A stretch of 64,000 bases of DNA from Rubripirellula obstinata (GCF_001642955.1 NZ_LWSK01000005.1:1-64000), one strand, 5' to 3'. Positions 36,002-44,527 are shown, counted from the first letter of the stretch. Translations and numbers: made by a program. The notes: generated by a model from the letters alone, not told the origin.

Positions 36002-37258
36002 GTGTCACAACTTTTAGCATGCGAAACCACTAGCGATTCGCAGGAAGCCGCGCGGCACGCCAGAATGGCGGAGACCGCTAAGGTTGCAATTATCGACGAT
36101 GAGCCTGTCAATATCGAGATCGTTCAAAGCTATCTCGAAGAAGCAGGCTACCAGAACTTTTTTCGCACCACAGATGCGACGGTGGCCATCGACCTGATTC
36201 GCCAGGAACGTCCTGATGCTGTTCTTCTGGATGTGATAATGCCTGAGGTCAGTGGGTTAGAGATTTTGGCTGCAATGCGTGCCGACGAGCAATTGCGCTA
36301 CATTCCCGTCATTATTTTGACGGCTTCCTCGGGAGCTGAAACGAAACTGAAGGCGTTGAACTTGGGCGCATGTGAGTTTCTCGCTAAGCCAGTTGATTCA
36401 AGCGAACTGTTGCTTCGATTGCGCAACGTCTTGTCTTTCAAAGGGTACCAAGACCATCTTTCTGATCTCGCCGCCGCTCAACGAGAACTACTCGACAGAA
36501 CCTTCACGGGGGCTGTCTGCATGATGACCGAGATTATTGAATCGATCGAAAGTCCTGTCGTTGATTCAAGCGAGGTGCGGAAGGTCGCAGAGAAGCTAAT
36601 GGCGGATATGGGAATCGACAGCGATTGGTCGATGCCGCTCGCCTCTCGATTGCTCGTCGTAGGGCTTCCGTTGTTGACTCAGAGTCAACGAAATGTGCTG
36701 ACGGATCAGCCGATTGCATCGGCATCGCACCGGGAAATTTTCAAGAAGCTGATTGAGATTTCATCAAGTTTAATCCGACGCATCCCAAGACTGGATCCTG
36801 TGATTGATCTGCTGGATGAAACATTGAATGTGGACGGATCGCTCTCCGAGACCGATTCGACGTCGCGTACCTTTGCGACCGTGATTGTCACGGCACTTTA
36901 TGTGGACTTGTTGGTTCGCCGGGGTGGTTCTGCTGACCAAGTTGTCGATGAAATGCAAAAGCGATTCCCGGCGATCGATCGCACGCTTTTGGCGTCCGCA
37001 GGATGTTTGTTAGGGATATCCCAGGACATGCAAGAAGGTGAGGCACAAAACACATCTGTTCTGCAGACCGTTCAACTGAAGGAAGGAATGGTGGTGGCTT
37101 CTGAGATTTTTGACGACAGGAATCAAGTGCTCGTCGCCGCGGGCCGCTCGCTCACTGAGCCAATGATTGTGAGGCTAAGGCAAATGGCAGCTTCACGAGA
37201 TATCTCGATTGAAGTGATCGACAACAAGTGTAAAGCCGATTCGATTGATCGGAATTAA
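36002..37258 (+). CDS. Response regulator with degenerate HD-GYP domain
   Basis: A 418-residue protein (GTG start; an ATG at 36065 is an alternative). The receiver domain (about 26-145) has Asp32/Asp33 and the phosphoacceptor Asp77 (VLLDVIMPEVSG), Thr (ILTASSG) and Lys (FLAKPVD). The rest aligns by pattern with HD-GYP c-di-GMP phosphodiesterases (TEIIESIESPVVDSSEVRKV, the HREIFKKLIEISSSLIRRIP helix), but the HD pair and GYP motif are gone: RLLVVGLPLL is where ALLHDIGK should be. It ends with a LKEGMVVASEIFDDRNQVLV segment found in similar planctomycete regulators. It probably acts as a binding or scaffolding regulator, not an enzyme. Confidence 0.8.
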   Translation: MSQLLACETTSDSQEAARHARMAETAKVAIIDDEPVNIEIVQSYLEEAGYQNFFRTTDATVAIDLIRQERPDAVLLDVIMPEVSGLEILAAMRADEQLRYIPVIILTASSGAETKLKALNLGACEFLAKPVDSSELLLRLRNVLSFKGYQDHLSDLAAAQRELLDRTFTGAVCMMTEIIESIESPVVDSSEVRKVAEKLMADMGIDSDWSMPLASRLLVVGLPLLTQSQRNVLTDQPIASASHREIFKKLIEISSSLIRRIPRLDPVIDLLDETLNVDGSLSETDSTSRTFATVIVTALYVDLLVRRGGSADQVVDEMQKRFPAIDRTLLASAGCLLGISQDMQEGEAQNTSVLQTVQLKEGMVVASEIFDDRNQVLVAAGRSLTEPMIVRLRQMAASRDISIEVIDNKCKADSIDRN

Positions 37259-37373
37259 CACGTTCTGCTCGTGTTCAGTTTTCTTGTGGTGGGATTCGCC
37301 AGAATTGCTTGCGGCTTAGGATTTCTGGTGAAATCCAATACGGCTTATACGAAAACCAAGCTACGGCGGTACC

Positions 37374-38744
37374 TTAGAACTGGAAGTACACGAATGGGCG
37401 GAAGCCTTGCGGGGCGTACAGGATCAAGCACCAGATCATGATCGCGATGGCGATTGGTGAATACCAACGGTCCGCTGGCAATCGCATCGCCCGGCGTAAT
37501 CTTGTCCGCCATGCTAGGTGTTCCATGGCCAGGCATCCGATTGCTGCGATCGCTAGCGGCGGTAACCACAGGATGCCATCGGCCATCGTTAATACTTGTC
37601 GGTAAACTGACATGGCGGTCGCGAAATCTGGGCTGCGAAAAAGCACCCAGCCTGTTAGCACAATGGTCAAGACACATAGCCATCTAAAAAGTTTTGGCAA
37701 TCTGATGACGGTTGCTCGTTCGATCGCCAGTGCCATTCCATGCAGCATTCCCCAAAGCACGAACGTCCAAGCGGCTCCGTGCCACAGTCCACCCAGCGTC
37801 ATGGTGATCATCAGGTTGCGGTAGGTCGCCCATGTCCCGGCACGACTTCCGCCCAACGGAATGTACAGGTAATCGCGAAGCCAACGCGACAGCGTCATGT
37901 GCCATCGATGCCAGAAATCGGCCATCGAAGTGGCGAGATAAGGATGCCGGAAATTGACTGGGAATCGATAGCCGAGCATCTTTGCAGCACCGATTGCGAT
38001 GTCGGAATAGCCGCTGAAGTCGTAATAGATTTGACCCGCGTAGGCGACGACTGCGATTGCGACGGTCGCGCCGTGATAAATTTCAGGGCCTGCAAAAACG
38101 ACATCGACCATTTCACCCAAACGGTCAGCCAGCAGTACTTTCTTGACGGCACCCCGCAGCATTTGCTGGAAGCCGCCGTAGCAACGCCGGCGTGAAAAAC
38201 CAGGCATGGCAGACAACTGCGGCAGCAGTTCGCGGGCTCGGACGATCGGACCGGCGACCAACTGCGGGAAGAACGCGACGTAGAGTGCGAAATCAATGAT
38301 GCTGTTGGTGGGAGCCAGCTTTTGACGATAGACGTCAATCGTGTAGCTGAGTGTTTGGAAGGTGTAGAAAGAAATACCGACCGGCAAGATCAAGCCCAGC
38401 GAACCGCTTCCCAGTCCGGCGTTATCAAAAATCTGCCGCGCTGATTCGATAAAGAAGTCGGCATATTTGAAGTACGCCAAAACACCTAAGTTGACGATAA
38501 CGCTGGTGGCCAACAATGACTTACGAACTGCATCGTTTTCGCTCCGGTACATCCACTTGGCGACGATGAAATCGACTGCGGTGGACAGTATCAACAGACC
38601 GCAGAATCGGTAGTCCCAATAGGCGTAGAAATAGTAGCTGGCGACCAACAGAATGACGTTGCGCGTGATACGGTTTTTGGTGGACCAGACCGCTGCAAGC
38701 ACGACCAGAAAGAAGATCAGGAATTCAGCTTGCGTGAAAATCAT
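37374..38744 (-). CDS. MBOAT family O-acyltransferase (AlgI-like)
   Basis: A 456-residue integral membrane protein with about ten hydrophobic segments. The motifs DFWHRWHMTLSRWLRDYLYI and LGGLWHGAAW, with the catalytic His322, are those of AlgI/DltB-type MBOAT acyltransferases. The enzyme moves acetyl (or acyl) groups across the membrane to an exported polysaccharide. ATG at 38744 precedes the first membrane helix; the frame is open to 38795. The next gene on the same strand, 7 bases upstream, encodes an SGNH protein that could receive the acetyl group, as in the AlgI/AlgJ pair. The target polymer is unknown. Confidence 0.92.
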   Translation of the reverse strand: MIFTQAEFLIFFLVVLAAVWSTKNRITRNVILLVASYYFYAYWDYRFCGLLILSTAVDFIVAKWMYRSENDAVRKSLLATSVIVNLGVLAYFKYADFFIESARQIFDNAGLGSGSLGLILPVGISFYTFQTLSYTIDVYRQKLAPTNSIIDFALYVAFFPQLVAGPIVRARELLPQLSAMPGFSRRRCYGGFQQMLRGAVKKVLLADRLGEMVDVVFAGPEIYHGATVAIAVVAYAGQIYYDFSGYSDIAIGAAKMLGYRFPVNFRHPYLATSMADFWHRWHMTLSRWLRDYLYIPLGGSRAGTWATYRNLMITMTLGGLWHGAAWTFVLWGMLHGMALAIERATVIRLPKLFRWLCVLTIVLTGWVLFRSPDFATAMSVYRQVLTMADGILWLPPLAIAAIGCLAMEHLAWRTRLRRAMRLPADRWYSPIAIAIMIWCLILYAPQGFRPFVYFQF

Positions 38745-38751
38745 CGCCGGG

Positions 38752-39861
38752 CTACCGATTCTGGTTCTGAAGAATCGAAATAATCGCTTCCGCAACGATC
38801 TGATTGCCGGTCACATTCAAATGGCCTGATCCGATGCGACCGTTGTGAAAGCCGTGCGGCCATCGGTTTTGCTGAGCCGATTCACGCAGGCGATCGCGAA
38901 GATCGATCACTGGGATCTGTTCAGATTTCGCAGCGAGTTTTAAACGCGTGAACGATTCCTGTTCGTTGTCTGCGAAGATTATTTTGTTTCCCATCACGCG
39001 TGGTAATTGCGGTGCGTAAACGATGGCGACTGGTTGATCGGTGGTTTGCTTGATCGAGCGGAGGGCTTTGTTCCAGTCGGTGGATTGCGACCATTGCTGG
39101 AGTCTAGGCTTTAGCCGATTCGGTTGTTGATCGATCTTGGGCGTAGCGGCTAAAGCCTGGACTCCAACATTAAATCGCAGTCGTCGTGGTGTGACGCCAT
39201 CGTCTTGGGTAAGAACATTTCGTGCGGCATGGATCGCGAAGTCGGGCAGCCAGCTAACGACCGCGTTCGTCTTTGGAAGTTCAGCCGTTTTCAAAATTGG
39301 ATCGGCAGCAAATGCCAAGTCGGACAGTTCCGTGATCAGAAATAGGTGCGCAGAGACACCGAGTTCTTTTTCAGCGAACGGAATTTGCTGCAGCCAATCG
39401 CCGGCGGTATCTCCGCTGCGAGCGAGTGGTATGACGGACGCTTGGCCCGCGACTTGGTCGTTTGCAAGCGAGAAGATTTTCTGTTCGTCGTCGACGCAGA
39501 CGCCTTCGGCTTGTGAGTCACCCCACAGAGCGACGACCGAAGGTAGCGTAGCGGAAGTCGCCAAGACTTTCGGCGCTGTGACTATCGACGCTGTGACTTT
39601 CGGCGCTGTGACTATCGACGTTGGGATGCTGGTGCCGAAAGTTTTGGCAACTTTCGCTACGGGGTGGTGGCCCACCATGCCGAGGTCGCCGATTTTTGAG
39701 GTCGCATAGCCCTCGCTACGCCAGCGATAGGATTCGCCGGCGGGAAGTGTCAGTACACCGCGGTTGATTTCTCGCGGCAGGTAGCTGCGGACAAACAGCG
39801 GCGACGTTAGCCAGATGACCGCGGTGCCAGCGACGAATCCGATGGTCCAACGCGCGATCAT
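38752..39861 (-). CDS. SGNH-hydrolase-like acetyltransferase partner (AlgJ/AlgX-like)
   Basis: A 369-residue protein with an N-terminal membrane anchor (about residues 6-24). WGDSQAEG (Ser116) is the block I nucleophile and GSGHLNVTG near the C-terminus gives the catalytic His, the SGNH pattern of AlgJ/AlgX. It is just upstream of the MBOAT gene (7-base gap), so the two probably O-acetylate an exported polysaccharide. Residues 68-105 and about 232-255 are encoded by two palindromic repeats inserted in frame; the first carries a tandem SIVTAPKVTA repeat. Both lie outside the motifs. Confidence 0.75.
   Translation of the reverse strand: MIARWTIGFVAGTAVIWLTSPLFVRSYLPREINRGVLTLPAGESYRWRSEGYATSKIGDLGMVGHHPVAKVAKTFGTSIPTSIVTAPKVTASIVTAPKVLATSATLPSVVALWGDSQAEGVCVDDEQKIFSLANDQVAGQASVIPLARSGDTAGDWLQQIPFAEKELGVSAHLFLITELSDLAFAADPILKTAELPKTNAVVSWLPDFAIHAARNVLTQDDGVTPRRLRFNVGVQALAATPKIDQQPNRLKPRLQQWSQSTDWNKALRSIKQTTDQPVAIVYAPQLPRVMGNKIIFADNEQESFTRLKLAAKSEQIPVIDLRDRLRESAQQNRWPHGFHNGRIGSGHLNVTGNQIVAEAIISILQNQNR
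39098..39166. repeat. Palindromic repeat inside the SGNH gene
   Basis: Arms 39098-39117 and 39147-39166 are reverse complements over 20 bases with one mismatch; the arm is TGGAGTCTAGGCTTTAGCCG. The 69 bases are read in frame and encode the segment QALAATPKIDQQPNRLKPRL of the SGNH protein. Confidence 0.92.
39548..39660. repeat. Palindromic repeat with internal tandem repeat inside the SGNH gene
   Basis: Arms 39548-39574 and 39634-39660 are reverse complements over 27 bases with three mismatches (outer ends GTAGCG/CGCTAC). Between them a 30-base unit is repeated twice: 39566-39595 and 39596-39625. The whole element is read through in frame, adding residues 68-105 of the protein. Confidence 0.92.
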
Positions 39862-39862
39862 G

Positions 39863-39901
39863 TTACCCGCACTACGCTTCGGTTTACCCGCACTACGCTT
39901 C
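39863..39901. repeat. 21-base tandem repeat across the cyclophilin stop codon
   Basis: TTACCCGCACTACGCTTC occurs at 39863-39880 and 39884-39901, a 21-base period. The second copy includes the last codons and the TAG of the cyclophilin gene on the minus strand. The duplicated copy thus carries a spare stop. Confidence 0.9.
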
Positions 39902-40324
39902 AGTAACTGTGACGGTCTTCATCACGTCGCCACCTTCGATGGTGTCAACGACATCTTGGCCTTCGATCACTTTGCCGAACACGCTGTGTCGATTGTCCAG
40001 GTGTGGCTGAGCTTCGTGAGTGATAAAGAATTGTGAACCGTTGGTGTTTGGTCCTGCGTTGGCCATTGACAGAACGCCGGGTCCATCGTGTTTGAGATCG
40101 GGATGAAATTCGTCTTCAAACTTGTAGCCCGGTCCGCCGGTTCCGTTTCCGTCAGGGCATCCGCCTTGAACCATGAAGTTGGGGATCACGCGGTGGAACG
40201 TCAGTCCGTCGTAGAAGTTTTTTTCGCAGAGCGTTTCAAAATTCTGGACGGTCTTGGGAGTCTTGTCGTCGAACAATTCAATCTTGATGACGCCTTTGTC
40301 TGTGTCAAAGGTTGCAACTTTCAT
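39893..40324 (-). CDS. ppiB: Cyclophilin-type peptidyl-prolyl isomerase
   Basis: A 143-residue cytoplasmic cyclophilin without a signal peptide. [19 protein letters not shown] holds the catalytic Arg and the Phe/Met/Gln pocket residues, and [24 protein letters not shown] are the family's substrate pocket and C-terminal motifs. It speeds cis-trans change of Xaa-Pro bonds. Length is normal for the PpiB group. It is followed by a 21-base tandem repeat across its stop codon. Confidence 0.95.
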   Translation of the reverse strand: MKVATFDTDKGVIKIELFDDKTPKTVQNFETLCEKNFYDGLTFHRVIPNFMVQGGCPDGNGTGGPGYKFEDEFHPDLKHDGPGVLSMANAGPNTNGSQFFITHEAQPHLDNRHSVFGKVIEGQDVVDTIEGGDVMKTVTVTEA

Positions 40325-40371
40325 AGGTCTCTTTGGTCTTTAAAGGTGAGGTAAGTGAGTGGCTGTTAGAA

Positions 40372-40444
40372 CGTAGCTGATCCCGCCAGGGTTCAGTCGT
40401 CGATCGGTTGAAGCTCGACTGAACCCTAGCGGGATTCAGCTACG
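40372..40444. repeat. Palindromic intergenic repeat (family A)
   Basis: Arms 40372-40399 and 40416-40444 form a near-perfect inverted repeat; the arm starts CGTAGCTGATCCCGCCAGGG. It lies between the cyclophilin start and the stop of the Coa1-like gene on the minus strand. Copies of the family lie at 287-341 and 49864-49945. Confidence 0.92.
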
Positions 40445-40487
40445 GGCAGGTCGCGCGTAATCGAATAGGGTTAGTACAAAGCAGTTT

Positions 40488-41078
40488 CTATGGATCGCTT
40501 GAAGGTTCCAGACCCGAAGGTTCCAGACCCGAAGGTTCCAGGGTATCGCCTGCGTCAAACATGTCGGGATTAAATTCCAGTGACGGTTCATCGATTGCTT
40601 CGACTTCCAGTGGGATCGATTTGCCGTCGGAGGTGACCAGGCGAGCCGACCGAATCACGACGTTCTCGCCTCCGCCAGCGCCTTGTTCGATGAACACGGT
40701 TCCGCTGCCTTTACTGCCGACGATTTCAAAGGGCAGCTCTGGTGCTCCGCCCGGATCTTGGGTTTGAGCATTTTCCAAGGCAGCCGAGAAGCTCATTGAG
40801 AACGATTCGATGTCACCGATTTCTTCGACGATGACGGGATTGTTTTCGATTTGGGTTTGAACCTGGGTCGCCAGCATTCCCATACCGAATTGCATCGTCG
40901 CATACGTACCGCCGCAACAAATCAAGCCGAGCACCCCCATGCCGCCCAGGCACCCGAGCAACCAAAACATCTTGCTTTTGGATTTCTTTGGCGGCGGGCC
41001 GCCCGCCATCGGGCCGCTGCCCATCTGGTTGGGGCTGTTGGGATTCCCGTCGAACGGGTCGTTGGGGTTATTGGACAT
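40488..41078 (-). CDS. Coa1-like membrane protein
   Basis: A 196-residue protein. A Pro/Asn/Gly-rich N-terminus is followed by one transmembrane helix (about residues 36-58, MFWLLGCLGGMGVLGLICCG) and a domain whose pattern (NNPVIVEEIG, FEIVGSKGSGTVFIE, SARLVTSDGKSIPLEV) resembles Coa1-type cytochrome oxidase assembly proteins. The C-terminus carries LEPSGLEPSGLEPSS, made by a 15-base DNA tandem repeat near 40502-40545. The Coa1 assignment is by eye only. ATG at 41078 is chosen because it starts the charged linker; the frame is open to 41159. Confidence 0.65.
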   Translation of the reverse strand: MSNNPNDPFDGNPNSPNQMGSGPMAGGPPPKKSKSKMFWLLGCLGGMGVLGLICCGGTYATMQFGMGMLATQVQTQIENNPVIVEEIGDIESFSMSFSAALENAQTQDPGGAPELPFEIVGSKGSGTVFIEQGAGGGENVVIRSARLVTSDGKSIPLEVEAIDEPSLEFNPDMFDAGDTLEPSGLEPSGLEPSSDP

Positions 41079-41653
41079 GCTTGAATCCTTATCGAAGCGA
41101 GCGTCAGGCGAAGGGAAGTCGTCATCAACCACCCGGAATTTGATGAAACCAACGCTCAACAGAGCGTCCCTGTTTCTCTGAAAACGGACGCTTCTGGTCG
41201 GCGACGGCTTGATTTGATGATTAGAGCAACGGGACCGACGTTTTCATAGTTGGTTGATCGCAAACACTTCCGTCACGATTAAGGCGATGATTTCTGCCCA
41301 AAGCACCCGGATGCAGCATCGCATGGTGCCGCAAAACCGGTTTGTTCCGAAGCGTTTGACATGCGGGCAAAGGATGACTTTCGCCGGCAGAAATTTCGGT
41401 TACTTTAGGGGGCGTGAAGTTGAAATGAGTTTGAGTTCATAAATTTGTTCAGGCATCAGTCGCTGGAGGTCTTCAATCCAACGGCAGCGGGTGCCTGCAA
41501 ATACCTGGGTGGTAGGTAGAAAAGTCGCAGGACGCACTGGTACATTCGTTTTGGTTTGTTTGCTTCGATACGGCCCAGCGTTGGGTTCGTCAAAGAATAG
41601 GGCGGCAGACTTCGGTCACATTTCATCTGATTTCTTAAGGGGGAATCAACTCT
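41079..41653. other. Long glutamine synthetase leader region
   Basis: This 575-base stretch lies between the Coa1-like gene (-) and the glutamine synthetase gene (+), which are divergent. No coding sequence is convincing; the short open frame at 41254-41442 has no family features. AAGGGGGA at 41637-41644 is the ribosome-binding site. Nitrogen control elements are expected but none is clear by eye. Confidence 0.5.
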
Positions 41654-42673
41654 ATGACCAAATGCAAGTTGGAATACATCTGGCTCGACGGCTACAAGCC
41701 CACCCAGAGTTTGCGTGGTAAGACCAAGATCGTGGAAGATTTCAGCGGCAAGCTGGAAGACTGCGAAGTGTGGTCGTTCGATGGTTCGTCCACCGAACAA
41801 GCCGAAGGCGGCAGCAGCGATTGCTTGCTGAAGCCAGTTTTTGTTTGCCCTGATCCAGGCCGCATTGGCGATGGTTACATCGTGATGTGCGAAGTGCTCA
41901 ACGCCGACAAAACGCCTCACGACTCCAATGGTCGCGCGACCATTGACGATGACGACAACGATTTCTGGTTCGGTTTCGAGCAAGAGTACGTGTTGATCGA
42001 TATTGAAACTAATAAGCCTGTCGGTTTCCCGTCCGGCGGTTATCCTGGTCCTCAAGGGCCTTACTACTGCAGCGTCGGTGCATCCAACGCCGTGGCTCGT
42101 GACTTGATCGAAGAGCACTTGGAAATGTGCTTGGAAGCTGGTCTGAACGTTGAAGGCATCAACGCCGAAGTGATGATGGGTCAATGGGAATACCAGATCT
42201 TTTCCAAGGGTGCCGCCGAAGCCGGCGACCAGATTTGGGTTTCGCGTTATTTGCTTGAGCGATGTGGCGAGAAGTACGGCATCAAGATTGATTACCATTG
42301 CAAGCCCGTCAAAGGTGACTGGAATGGCAGCGGCATGCACGCCAACTTCAGCAACACGACGCTGCGAACTTGCGGTTCACGCGAAGTGTACGAACAGATC
42401 TGCCAAGCGTTCCAGCCTCGCGTCAAGGAACACATCGACGTGTATGGTGCGGACAACGATCAACGCTTGACCGGTCTGCACGAAACGCAGCGAATCGATG
42501 AATTCAGCTACGGCATTTCGGACCGTGGTGCATCGATCCGAATTCCAATCGCGACCGTGGAAAAGGGCTGGAAGGGCTGGTTGGAAGATCGCCGACCTGC
42601 GTCCAACGCGGATCCATACAAGGTTGCCGCGGAAATCATCCGAACGGTCAAAACCGCCGGCGTGCCCGCATAA
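41654..42673 (+). CDS. glnII: Glutamine synthetase, eukaryotic (GSII) type
   Basis: A 339-residue enzyme making glutamine from glutamate, ammonia and ATP. It matches the GSII group: WLDGYKPTQSLRGKTK, WSFDGSSTEQA, EQEYVLID, NAEVMMGQWEYQI, GSGMHANFS and the DRGASIRIP end. Bacterial GSI is longer (about 470) and carries an adenylylation loop; GSII is about 340-370 and usually not adenylylated. So control here is probably at transcription. It is followed by a tandem repeat that starts within its last codons, then a terminator. Confidence 0.93.
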   Translation: MTKCKLEYIWLDGYKPTQSLRGKTKIVEDFSGKLEDCEVWSFDGSSTEQAEGGSSDCLLKPVFVCPDPGRIGDGYIVMCEVLNADKTPHDSNGRATIDDDDNDFWFGFEQEYVLIDIETNKPVGFPSGGYPGPQGPYYCSVGASNAVARDLIEEHLEMCLEAGLNVEGINAEVMMGQWEYQIFSKGAAEAGDQIWVSRYLLERCGEKYGIKIDYHCKPVKGDWNGSGMHANFSNTTLRTCGSREVYEQICQAFQPRVKEHIDVYGADNDQRLTGLHETQRIDEFSYGISDRGASIRIPIATVEKGWKGWLEDRRPASNADPYKVAAEIIRTVKTAGVPA

Positions 42674-42727
42674 GGCATTCAGAGTGCCCGCATAAGGCAT
42701 TCAGAGTGCCCGCATAGGGCATTCTGA
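42662..42727 (+). repeat. 22-base tandem repeat across the glutamine synthetase stop codon
   Basis: Three copies at 42662-42683, 42684-42705 and 42706-42727. Each begins GTGCCCGCATAAG, which in copy one encodes the last three codons (Val-Pro-Ala) and the stop. Copy three has two changes, including TAA to TAG. Confidence 0.92.
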
Positions 42728-42745
42728 ATCGGTCAAAAACGCAAG

Positions 42746-42786
42746 CTCGGTTGGTCTTTCTGAACGAAGGCCAACCGAGTTTTTTT
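42746..42786 (+). terminator. Rho-independent terminator after glutamine synthetase
   Basis: CTCGGTTGGTCTT (42746-42758) pairs with AAGGCCAACCGAG (42767-42779) with one G-T pair, followed by seven T (42780-42786). It ends the glnII transcript. Confidence 0.9.
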
Positions 42787-42850
42787 GTGCGCGGGCACAT
42801 GCAATGTTTTTCTAAATCAGGCTGCGTGCAGCGCGACAGCTTATTGATTT

Positions 42851-42979
42851 AGTGAGCCGCGACGCGTAAGCGGCCGGGCCTTTCGTTTTGCCTGATGCCT
42901 TACTGAGGCTGCTGAAAAAGTCGGGTGTCAGTCACCAGGCAATGCGTATAGCCCGGGCGCTCACGCGTCGCGGCTCACT
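42851..42979. repeat. Long inverted repeat (family F)
   Basis: Arms 42851-42879 and 42951-42979 are reverse complements over 29 bases with two mismatches, with a 71-base loop. The arm starts AGTGAGCCGCGACGCGTAAG. The GACGCGTAAGCG core recurs in the element at 58174-58244. It fills the gap before the kinase gene. Confidence 0.85.
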
Positions 42980-43093
42980 ATTTTCGCTGAAACGATACGT
43001 CACAAGAGCTTGCCCAGCTTCAAGAATTGAGTCGCCCTGCTGTGAACGGCATGCCAGTGGTTGGGGTGAGCGGGTTTGCCTTATACTGACGGC

Positions 43094-44059
43094 ATGGCTG
43101 AATCCTTAATCGTGCTCTCCGCAACCGACGCTGACCTGCCTCGCAACATTCCGGCGGGGATGGAACGCTATACCGGTTTTCGCGAGATGGCTGCTGGTGG
43201 TTGTTCGCGATTGCGTTCGTGTTATGACCGGGTCACCGGGCGGACGGTGGCGATGAAGTCGCTAAAAATTGAGAGCTTGTTTGATCGGCGAGAACGTCGG
43301 CGGTTGCTGCGAGAGGCTCGCATTACCGCTCAATTGCAGCACCCCAATACGGTGCCGGTTTACGATATCGGTGAAGACGACAAAGAGGGCGTGTACTTCA
43401 TCATGAAGCGGATTTCGGGCGAGAATTTGTTCGAGATTCTCAAGCGGATTGCACGAGGCGACGAAGCCACCATTGCCGCCTACCCGATCGATCGGCGGTT
43501 AGAAATTGTCGCCGGTGCTTGCCAGGCACTCGCTTATGCCCATGCTCGCGGAGTGATCCACCGGGACGTTAAGCCAGAAAATATCTGGGTCGGAAACTTT
43601 GGCGAAGTCATTTTGCTTGATTGGGGCGTCGCGAAAGTCTGGGGAGCGGCCGATGACGAATCGCCTGTGCGGCAAAGCACCCTGAAACCCGATGATGGTA
43701 CTGAAAGTCAGCAAACATCCACGTTGACCGGTGGCGGCCAACGGCCTGGAACGCCGTTGTATATGTCGCCTGAACAGATTCGCGGCAATCGGACGATTGA
43801 CGAACGCAGCGACATTTTTAGTGCTGGCGTTTGTCTTTACGAGACTTTGGCGGTGCGTGAACCGTTTCGCGGCAAAAGTGTCGATGAGACGTTCGCCAAC
43901 ATTACCGGCAAAGAAGTCGATCCGCCCAGTGTGGTGTCGCCGCAGGCTGGGATTCCCGAATTCGCGGATGCCACGGTCATGCGTGCGATGCAGAAAAAGC
44001 CGGGCGATCGGTTTCAGTCGATGCGGGAAATGCTGGCGGCAATCCGGTCGGAAGGCTGA
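43094..44059 (+). CDS. Serine/threonine protein kinase (cytoplasmic)
   Basis: A 321-residue Hanks-type kinase with no transmembrane segment. The ATP site is MAAGGCSRLRSCYDRVTGRTVAMKS with the Lys in VAMKS; the catalytic loop is HRDVKPENI, and the metal motif is DWG instead of DFG. A Gly/Ser/Thr-rich insert follows the DWG, then GTPLYMSPEQI (APE-like). The C-lobe ends in FQSMREMLAAI. The glycine loop lacks the usual GxGxxG. Such cytoplasmic kinases are abundant in planctomycetes; targets are unknown. Confidence 0.9.
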   Translation: MAESLIVLSATDADLPRNIPAGMERYTGFREMAAGGCSRLRSCYDRVTGRTVAMKSLKIESLFDRRERRRLLREARITAQLQHPNTVPVYDIGEDDKEGVYFIMKRISGENLFEILKRIARGDEATIAAYPIDRRLEIVAGACQALAYAHARGVIHRDVKPENIWVGNFGEVILLDWGVAKVWGAADDESPVRQSTLKPDDGTESQQTSTLTGGGQRPGTPLYMSPEQIRGNRTIDERSDIFSAGVCLYETLAVREPFRGKSVDETFANITGKEVDPPSVVSPQAGIPEFADATVMRAMQKKPGDRFQSMREMLAAIRSEG

Positions 44060-44226
44060 AATCGCTGGGAGATTGGCAAGTTTCTGTTTTCCGGGCGTTT
44101 TCGGGCTGAAAGTATTGATTCCGTCTTGTCGCGTTGGCACGGATCGCTACACTCTGCCCTTCCAAGGTGAGCGGGGATGGTGTCTGTGCGTCTCGACTGA
44201 TTTTCAGACAAAAACCGCTCGGTTTG

Positions 44227-44299
44227 GCCAACGTAGCTCAGTTGGCAGAGCAGCTGATTTGTAATCAGCCGGTCGCGGGTTCGAATCCCTCCGTTGGCT
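44227..44299 (+). tRNA. trnT: tRNA-Thr (anticodon TGT)
   Basis: Cloverleaf with acceptor GCCAACG/CGTTGGC, D-arm, anticodon loop TTTGTAA with anticodon TGT at 44260-44262, and T-arm GGTTCGAATCC. CCA is not encoded. First of four tRNA genes ahead of tuf, in the same order as E. coli thrU-tyrU-glyT-thrT. Confidence 0.96.
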
Positions 44300-44356
44300 T
44301 TTTAGAAGAAGAAGACACGAAGAAGACACGAAGAAGAGAAGAGACGCAGAGAACTC

Positions 44357-44438
44357 GGGGGTTTGTCCGAGTGGTTAAAGGAGACGGACTGTAAATCCGT
44401 TGGCTATGCCTACACAGGTTCGAATCCTGTAGCCCCCA
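44357..44438 (+). tRNA. trnY: tRNA-Tyr (anticodon GTA)
   Basis: An 82-base class II tRNA with a long variable arm. Acceptor GGGGGTT pairs with AGCCCCC; the anticodon GTA lies at 44391-44393 and the T-arm is GGTTCGAATCC. CCA is not encoded. Confidence 0.95.
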
Positions 44439-44444
44439 TGAAGA

Positions 44445-44524
44445 AGCTTTTAGCGGTTAGCTATTAGCAATTAGCTTTCTAGAAAGAGAGCTATCAGCTA
44501 ATCGCTATCGGCTAATCGCTCTTT
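44445..44524. repeat. AGCTAATCGCTAA-type repeat (family E)
   Basis: The gap between tRNA-Tyr and tRNA-Gly is an inverted array: AGCTTTTAGCGGTTAGCT and related units on the left, and GCTAATCGCTATCGGCTAAT units on the right. The 10-12 base units are direct repeats within each arm and inverted between arms. Same family at 44606-44682, 46127-46276 and 47818-47947. Confidence 0.85.
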
Positions 44525-44527
44525 CCT

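Noticed and set aside
41254-41442. A 62-codon open frame upstream of glutamine synthetase as a leader peptide gene.
   Set aside because: There is no ribosome-binding site, family motif or typical leader composition.
41456-42340. A 294-codon open frame on the minus strand.
   Set aside because: It lies antisense to the glutamine synthetase gene, has no recognisable motif, and follows from the codon bias of that gene.
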